Shown piece after piece: positions 57,306-64,000 of a DNA stretch of 64,000 bases. Each line of letters starts with the position of its first letter. Position 1 is the first letter of the stretch. Under the pieces are notes generated by a model. That model searched no databases and was not told the DNA's origin. It worked only from the letters and a program-made list of their open reading frames with translations. The position numbers were made by a program, and so were the translations under genes. The stretch lies in contig JBAKBP010004407.1 in assembly GCA_037953745.1 (NCBI GenBank), positions 1-64,000 on the forward strand, read 5' to 3'. The stretch is from Lithodes maja (Eukaryota; Arthropoda; Malacostraca; Decapoda; Lithodidae).

Positions 57306-57393
57306 CTAGCATGTACATTTCACAAACAAAATATGATTTAATAGAATGCTCTGGTTTTTGCATTGGAATTTGAACATTCTTGTTAGATAACAA

Positions 57394-57394
<1 letters not shown>

Positions 57395-57434
<40 letters not shown>
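57395..57434. repeat. (CA)n microsatellite
   Basis: Pure CA run. Confidence 0.95.
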
Positions 57435-57437
<3 letters not shown>

Positions 57438-57486
57438 TAATACTGTGAATTATTATTAAAATTATAACCCATCTCCAAGGTTATTC

Positions 57487-58960
57487 TTTACGTTTACGTT
57501 TACGTTGAGGGACCTGCAGAGGGCCGCTGCTCTCGGGCGGCATGATATGCGAGGGTTGTGCTTTTTAGGACTAATGGTTGGGGACAGGATCAGAATTAGA
57601 AATGTAATGATTGGTGATCCTAGTTCTAAATGAATCAAGGGTGGGGCTATTAACTACATGATATGGGAGGCGATTCCACTCTTGGATGCTGCGGGGAAAC
57701 AATGATTGTCTAAATATGTCCGTGCTTGCCTAATATGTGTGGTATTTTAGGTTGTGACTGCGTCTCGTAAATCGTATACTTGTAGGGTGTAAATATATAT
57801 CTTTGTCTATGTCTACTAAGTAGTTGGTGATTTTATATAACATCTGTTGTCTGTGCATTTGTCGTCTTGTTGCAAGTCGGTCGAGTTTAATGTCTTGTTT
57901 GAGCAATGTGACAGATGTAGTGTGTCTGTAATCACGTCTGATCCATCTTGCAGCTTTGTTTTGTATGGCATCTAATTTATTTATATTGTTGTGAGTGTGT
58001 GGATCCCAGACGGTGTCGCAGTATTCTAAGTTTGGCCGAACAAGTGTCTTAAAAGCTAGAATTTTGATGTTTGCGTTACACTTGATGAGATTCCTGCGCA
58101 GGAAGCCCAGGGCCCTATTAGTTTTTGCTCTGACGCTGCTAACGTGAGTGGTCCACCTCATGTCCGCTGAGATGTGGACCCCCAAATATTTGTGGGAGGG
58201 AACAGTATCCAAAAATGTGCTATGGAGTTTGTAGGAGAATGGGATGACTTTATTTGAACGGGTGAAACGGATACAGTGACATTTGTCCGGTCTAAATGTC
58301 ATCTGCCACTTAGCTTCCCACTCTTCAAGCGCAGTTAAGTCGTCCTGTAGTCAAAAGCAATCGTCCCTATTAGTAATTGGTCTATAAACTAAGCTATCAT
58401 CTGCGAAAAGTCTAGTAGTAGAAGTAAGCGATAGTGAGAGGTCATTTATGTATGAAAGGAAAAGTAGGGGACCCAGAACAGTGCCTTGTGGGACCCCAGA
58501 AGTTACAGAGACAGTGGAAGAATGAGAACCCTCGAGAAGAACGCGTTGATCCCGCTTGGTCAAGAAAGTCTTAATCCAGTGAAGAAGTGGTCCTCGGATG
58601 CTATAATAATCTAACTTAGCTAACAGTCTTTGGTGAGGGACTTTGTCGAAGGCTTTGGCAAAGTCTAGTACTATGGCGTCAACTTGTCGAATTTTGGGGT
58701 CGTTAAGGGTTTGGGAAATGTCATGTGTGGTCACAAGTAGTTGTGTCTCGCACGACCGTTTGGGCCGGAAGCCGTGCTGTGCGTAAGTCAGAATATTTTG
58801 CCTATCTAGATGGTCCATTAAATGTCGGCGGATGATATGTTCTAAAATTTTACAAGGAACTGAGGTAATCGAAACAGGTCTATAGTTAACAGGGGGGATT
58901 CTGTCAACATATATCAGTATATCTTTACGTATTATACCCATTTTGATATCCATGCAACGG
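57487..58960 (-). mobile_element. 5'-truncated CR1-like LINE
   Basis: Contains only RT and the C-terminal part, then a 3' end with repeated ACGTAA (57487-57505), a microsatellite-like tail. No endonuclease remains upstream of 58960. Confidence 0.8.
57730..58953 (-). pseudogene. CR1-like reverse transcriptase, one in-frame stop
   Basis: RT from motif 2: NYRPVSITSVPCKILEHII, GFRPKRSCETQLL, VLDFAKAFDKVPH, SGVPQGTVLGPLLFL, and LFADDSLVY (catalytic FADD). An in-frame TGA at 58351-58353 divides two open stretches. Downstream is the usual C-terminus (HKYLGV, RPNLEYCDTVWDPH, NKAARWI). The first residues are out of context because of truncation. Confidence 0.88.
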
Positions 58961-59378
58961 TCTTTATAACTAGATAACTATTAAAACAAGATCCTTTAAG
59001 CCTTCTCCACCTCAAAGCAGCAAACATGGTCCCCTTTGATACAATCGGAACGATAACAGTTTACTTTTCTTTGTGTCTCTGAGCAAAGGCACAAGCAAAA
59101 GAGCCGGACGTTTCATCCAGACTCACCCGTAGGAGTAGGTCAATCGGTGTGTGTTGCTTTATCCAACTGGTTAGTGTTGTGTTGTGATACTCTGTGTTGA
59201 TGCAATATTCTTCGTGGGGTAATGATTTCTTGCGAATATTTTTTTGTCTGTACATGTGCAAGTAAAAATTGAGTATTACCCCATAAAAATGTAATTTAAT
59301 TTCCGCCACTCCTGAAGAATGGGGCTGTGGTGGGGTGACATGGCCGTTATGTTTGATCCAATTAATAATTGAAAGTAT
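58961..59378. other. Unassigned intergenic DNA
   Basis: No gene seen. TTTCCGCCACTCCTGAAG near 59300 resembles words in the degenerate repeats after 59595. Confidence 0.35.
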
Positions 59379-59381
59379 GTA

Positions 59382-59591
59382 CACTCGCTCCAAGAAGTAC
59401 CTGCACCCCTACGCTGTTCATCTGGTGTGTACAGCGTGATAGGGTTGACACCTCTTCCTGCAACTATATCCATGTGTCAGAGACGATCGTCTCTGACACA
59501 TGGATATAGTTGTAGGCAGAGGTGTCAACCTTACCGCGCTATATACACCAGATGATCAGCATAAGGGTGCAGATACTTCTTGGAGCGAGTG
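59382..59591. mobile_element. Foldback MITE, Tc1/mariner-like
   Basis: A 210-bp palindrome with no spacer (centre between 59486 and 59487), arms about 89% complementary, flanked by TA on both sides. The ends CACTCGCTCCAAGAAGTA followed by TGCACC are reminiscent of Tc1-type termini. Confidence 0.75.
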
Positions 59592-59594
59592 TAC

Positions 59595-60908
59595 ATTATA
59601 TATGTGATTCATTAATTACTTAGAATAAACGATATAATTTGTTGTCACTCCTGTGGAAGGGAAACAGTAGAGAGGCACCCTGAGCTAAAGTTGGAGATAT
59701 GACTATGGTATATGCATTTCCATAAAATTGGCAAAGCAAAAACCCCAAAACACAGCCGATTATAATTTCCATCGACTCCTGTAGATGGAGCCCTATAGTG
59801 AACCGTCAAAGGCAAATTAAAAAAAAATGCCCCAGTCTGAATAATAATCAAGAGTCTATGCATATGGAGTTCTATGAAATATGCCTTAGCAATTTCCAAA
59901 GAGGTGGCCATTTCAATTTCCACCACTATTGCGAAGCCGCACAATGGGGTGCACAGAACACAATTTAAGAAAGGGTGTGTAAATAAATTAATTTTGATTC
60001 AGTAATAACCGAGAAATAGCCATTTTTGACACCGCACTACTGTAGAAGGTGGTGATTTGGGGGGCACTCAGGAAGAAATAGAAAAAAAGAGGCTCTGTTA
60101 TGGCCTGCAGGATAGATTATTTATATGCATGTTAACCCAAAAATGGCTAGCATCCTCTTGAGAGGTTTTACTGGTGGAAGGCGAACGTCCTCTATAGAGC
60201 CAACCTATCAAAACTCCCCACTGACACACAAAACAGAGCAATATGTGATTAGGTGAGATAATTCCTCTCCATACCTTCTATTACTCCTCCACATGAGCCC
60301 CCCTTCCCCTTCTTCCCCCCCTTTCTACCCCATCTTCCCCCCTCCTCAATTATAGGGTATTTTCCCTATTATTCCTGATATTTATCAAGTATTTTAGCGC
60401 AAGGACAGCTGGGAGAGAGGAGGAAGTATGGGGGAGTCTTTCTCCGACCCTCTAGCCAGTCTGAGACATCCCCTATTCTCTCAGTGGCATATGAGACGGT
60501 GGAGAGGATGGTTGTAAGTCTCTCGCCATTCTGCCTAAGATTACGACCGCGCTGCTAAAATATACGTCTTTCACCAGCCAATTGCTGTTACCACATCTTT
60601 TATTGCTCTTCAATGTTCATATTAAAAGTAAAATAGGCGTATATGGAAAAGCAATCATGTTATATATGGTAAATATGACAATTTTCGTCAGAATTGAAGC
60701 CAATACCTTCTCACTGCGGGTACTTGAACTGCAATAGATTCGCGCTTCTCGAGTTAAGACCATTACATTTGGCTCAGTAGTAACCGGAAAATAGCCAATT
60801 TTTGATAAGCGTCACACTGCTGAAGTAGGTGGCGATATGAGGGGTGCCAAGCCGAAATAAAAAAGAAGGTTCCGTTATGTACTAGAGGAATGATCAGAGT
60901 ATGTGCAT
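59595..60908. repeat. Degenerate dispersed repeats
   Basis: Two related stretches, 60000-60150 and 60773-60908 (AGTAATAACCGAGAAATAGCC; GTAGAAGGTGGTGATTTGGG versus GAAGTAGGTGGCGATATGAG), and weaker copies near 59640 and 59885. The second is cut by the LTR at 60909. No coding seen. Confidence 0.5.
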
Positions 60909-62705
60909 TGTTACGCTGGCCAGCTTGCCAGAATGTACTTGTAACTCGCTAGCGCTCGCCAGGGCAGTGAAATGGGCTATAATAATCGTAGAACGATGGT
61001 CTTTCTTTCTTAGTATTCATGTTGTGTCACAGACAGATCAGTGGTGGTCTTTAGTCTTGTCTGTAACACTTGGAAGTATTTTATATCATTGATAGAGTAT
61101 AAGATATGTAGTGTGAATTGCAAAGAGAGAGAGCAAGAAGGAGCAGCGAGGTGGTAGTATGTGCATGTGTATGTATGTGTGCCTCCCTCGCTTGGGCGGA
61201 GGTTCCCACGCTCGTGATTGGTCGGCTGTCCTGACGCATCATATGACGCCTGGTCTTCATGACGTAGTCGTCTGTGATTGGAGGCCACTGTCCTAGTAAG
61301 GTGGTGCGGGCATCCTTCTCACGTGTCTCTTCAGAGCTTGGTATGTTGTGCTTGGTCCTAGACGTCCCTTGCAATCTGTTCCCAATCTAACCCTCTTTAC
61401 TACTGTTTCTCTCTCTGAACTTCTTCTTTTCCATACTTCTTGTCTTTATTGAATTACTTATCCCTTCTGGTTCTGCATACGACTTCCATAGTTGGCCAGT
61501 CGTATTAGCAGCAGCAGTTCTCACATATATGTTTTGCACTAGCTTTAGGGATTATTAGAGTCATAGTCACATGGTATCATAGTATTGGGGTGCTTCTAAT
61601 TATTGAGTTGTTCTTTCCTACTATTTAATGCTAGACAGTGGAGGGTATCTTTGGTCGTTGTCTGAGTTATGTATGTGGCAAGTCAGAGCCTGTACGACTT
61701 CGACGGAGCTAGGTAGTCTGTAACCCTTGTGCATATTTTTCCTTTGCGAGTGTAGCAGCATACAAGCGAAGGGCTTTTGCCTACTCTTACTTGTATGCTT
61801 GTTACCGCATTTTGTTGACCTTTGTGGAGTGCCAGGGTAAGACCAGATACTTGAGATCTGGACTTACCAAGAGAGCCTCCTAGTCCCTTAACGTAACATA
61901 AGGGAAATCTGTTCAAGGGGAGACAGTAGGCTGCGAGCATGCTTGCGCTCTGCCTAGGTTCCATGTACCTTTTATGCCACTGCTAGACTTTATTAGTGAG
62001 AAAGACAGCATTGTGTTTATTAGCTTTAATTGCGTATGCTTTAGGAATTATTTACACATTATTTTAGCCTAGGTTGATGCATAGTGCACAACCCAGTTGG
62101 CTGTTACGTTGGCTAAGGAAGTACTGTTTTGAGTGGCTATTATTAGTGCTGTCGCAGAGTTGTTGCACTCCCTTGTTTTATATAATATGTATCCTACTTG
62201 TTGGTGTATTTAAGATACACACTTTGGTGTCCTGCCCCTGCATTAATTCTGTTCTATATTCGACGAGCATCTTAGAGCATCAGACGTTTTCAGAAGATTC
62301 CATATCTGTTTGCTGTAGGACTAGACTTCCAGTGTTTTCATAGAGCATTGAAGAGTTTTGTGTTGAGTTCAGACTCACACTAAAGTTAACGTAAGCATAT
62401 ACTCCTTTATTAAATCTTGTTATAGTTTATTTAAGCATTGTTAATACTTGAGAGCATTTTATTAACGTAAAGTACTCCTGTTGTGAGTAGGCTTTGCCGT
62501 CACCGGAAAGCCTTTGTAGAAGTGCACTAAACCCAGTTAATTGATACCCCGTTATCCAGTACATTAACTCTGGAGGGTTTGAGTGTTTTGTTCACCGGCT
62601 TAATAGTTCGAGGGTTTGGAATTAGAGTACCGTTGTTGCAGATATAGCCTATCTTCTAGTCCAATATTAAGTGCCCTTGTTTATTTCGTAGTGCCGGTCG
62701 TAACA
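60909..62705 (+). repeat. 5' LTR of E4 (1797 bp)
   Basis: Starts TGTTACGCTGGCC, ends CGGTCGTAACA. The left limit is supported by loss of similarity to the repeat at 60000-60150 at this point. Confidence 0.85.
61024..61069 (+). other. LTR stem-loop, family B variant 3
   Basis: GTGT-C-ACAGACA pairs with TGTCTGT-A-ACAC with one mismatch; the loop has CAGTGGTGGTCTTTAGTCTT. Confidence 0.6.
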
Positions 62706-62707
62706 AA

Positions 62708-62719
62708 TGGCGACCTTAG
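62708..62719 (+). promoter_or_regulatory. Primer binding site of E4
   Basis: TGGCGACCTTAG two bases after the LTR; shares the first ten bases with the family A site, so the same or a related tRNA is likely. Confidence 0.7.
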
Positions 62720-62960
62720 TCCAGTATATAGTGAATATTGCATTTTTTGGGGGGAGAAATCTTATTGCCATTTGGTGTTGAATTTATTTCTCGCAGTGTT
62801 GGCAGTGGACATTGTTTTGAGGATATATGGAACTTGTTGGAGTTTATTGGTGACCTAGTATTGCACTTAAAAACATCTTCGAATATTTTTTGTGAATAAA
62901 GCTACGCGAGAGTTTGGCTACTTTTGTCTTGACTTGGGATTTTTTTTTGTTAACTCCATC

Positions 62961-64000
62961 ATGTCACTGGACGGGTCTGAGCATAGTGAGGGCACAGTGC
63001 GAGAGACAGGCGAGGAGGTGGAGAAGGTGGAGTTGTTTAACGGCGTTCGGGTGGTGAAGAATGAGGAGGATGCTCGGCTTTTTTTGGAGGAGCCTGTGTC
63101 GGCAGACCGGGTGTCGGGGCTGGACCGGTACGGACTGCAGTGTATAGCCACGGTCTTGGGTTTTCTGGTACTAGCGGTTTGTCGAGAAGTGAGCTGGTTA
63201 CCTGTGTGCTGGGTGGTTACATGGGGGTTCGGGTGGAGCGGGAACTGGGGCACCTTCGTGCCAGCCCCCATTCCACTCAATTCCTATCATGGCGCCCCCT
63301 CGGGGTCCGGAGCCGACTACGTTCCCGCAGGCCGATGTTCCCTGGCGGTTGGGTATGCCTCTGGGTGACTCACGGGGTGGGTCCCCGGTAGTAGCACCCC
63401 CTCCTCAGAGTTTGACTCCCGAGATGTTGTTTCAGCTCGAGATCGCCAAACTTGAGCAGCGAAAGCATGAGGCTGAGCTCGAGCAGCGGAAGCATGAGTC
63501 TGAGCTCAATTATAAATATCAGGCTGAGTCTGCAAGGTATTGTGCCGATATTGACCTAGAGAAAACTCGTGTAGAGGTGACGAGGAGCCGGGTCGTCCAG
63601 GGGGGTCGACCCCATGACCAGTCCCTGTCGCATATACTAAAGTTGGTTCCAGTGTTTGATGAGATAGGAGTTACAGAATTCTTTCTCCGTTTTGAGAAAA
63701 AGTGCCGGGAGCACCAATGGCCCGAGGAGAAGTGGGCAGACCTTGTTTCGTCACAATTGACAGGGAAAGCACTCAAGGCGTACGATGCTTTGCCCCTACA
63801 TTCCTGTGTGAATTATGAGGCATTGAAAGAGGCTGTCCTGAGGGCGTATGTATTGCAGCCAGAGACCTATAGGCTGAAGTTTAGGGCTGTTCCTAAAAGA
63901 AAGGAGAGTACTTTCCAGGAACACGCTTGAGAGCTGTCACATGCATTTGAAAATTGGTTGAGGTCGGAGAAGGCAACTACTTTTGATGCAGTGAAGCAAC
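62961..64000 (+). pseudogene. E4 gag, broken, incomplete
   Basis: Likely starts at MSLDGSE (62961), opposite the second Met of family A; an in-frame ATG at 62892 is also possible. It has the SAP-like segment (LDRYGLQCIATVLG), a frameshift near 63160, a second frame to about 63290, then the coiled coil with the tandem EQRKHEAEL/EQRKHESEL, and the capsid. An in-frame TGA (63928-63930) follows TFQEHA, after which homology continues (HAFENWLRSEKA) to the window end. SCAN-like capsid only partly included. Confidence 0.85.

Larger units (their letters stand above)
60909..64000 (+). mobile_element. E4: family B Gmr1-like LTR retrotransposon, runs off window
   Basis: 5' LTR, primer site and gag that resembles family A in layout and sequence (e.g. 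GKALKAYDALPL versus GKGLKAYDALSL). The 3' part lies beyond the window. The flank before the LTR is GCAT. Gag is broken. Confidence 0.88.

Overview
The window is repeat-dense eukaryotic DNA with no recognisable host gene. Its mix of Ty3/gypsy elements, RTE- and CR1-type LINEs, a Penelope-like element, piggyBac, tRNA-derived SINEs and abundant (CT)n, (TA)n and (TAGA)n tracts suggests an arthropod, most likely a decapod crustacean. The species cannot be fixed from sequence alone.

Layout. 1-2925 is a 68-bp satellite. 2926-11849 is LTR element E1 (plus strand, 3' LTR truncated). 11850-12603 is the same satellite in reverse orientation. 12604-21844 is LTR element E2 (minus strand) with an intact 1701-codon gag-pol. 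21845-34124 holds hairpin and TTAA-flanked MITEs, a polypyrimidine tract, a Penelope-like junction with a decayed hammerhead-like motif, SINEs, a LINE endonuclease fragment and a 43-bp minisatellite. 34125-45256 is LTR element E3 (plus), carrying a nested solo LTR of a second family at 35536-37326. 45722-50145 holds a SINE, a MITE split by an RTE-like LINE between 193-bp direct repeats, and microsatellites. 51712-55420 is a complete piggyBac transposon with an intact 890-codon transposase. 55555-57305 is a minus-strand solo LTR of the second family. 57487-58960 is a 5'-truncated CR1-like LINE, and 59382-59591 a foldback MITE. 60909-64000 is the 5' LTR and broken gag of a second-family element running off the window.

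The LTR elements share one architecture: LTRs of about 1.8 kb, a primer site beginning TGGCGACCTT, and (where pol is visible) the order Gag, protease, integrase, reverse transcriptase, RNase H. Integrase before RT in a Ty3/gypsy-type pol is the mark of Gmr1-like elements. The Gag capsid ends in a SCAN-like segment, as expected for this lineage. Two things stand out. A stem-loop is present in every LTR, its stem sequence changing between families while pairing is kept around a partly conserved loop. All three verifiable 4-bp target duplications are palindromic.

All coding capacity belongs to selfish elements. Only E2 gag-pol and the piggyBac transposase read open from end to end; the RTE-like LINE is one frameshift from open; E1 and E3 carry clusters of single-base indels that may partly be sequence errors.
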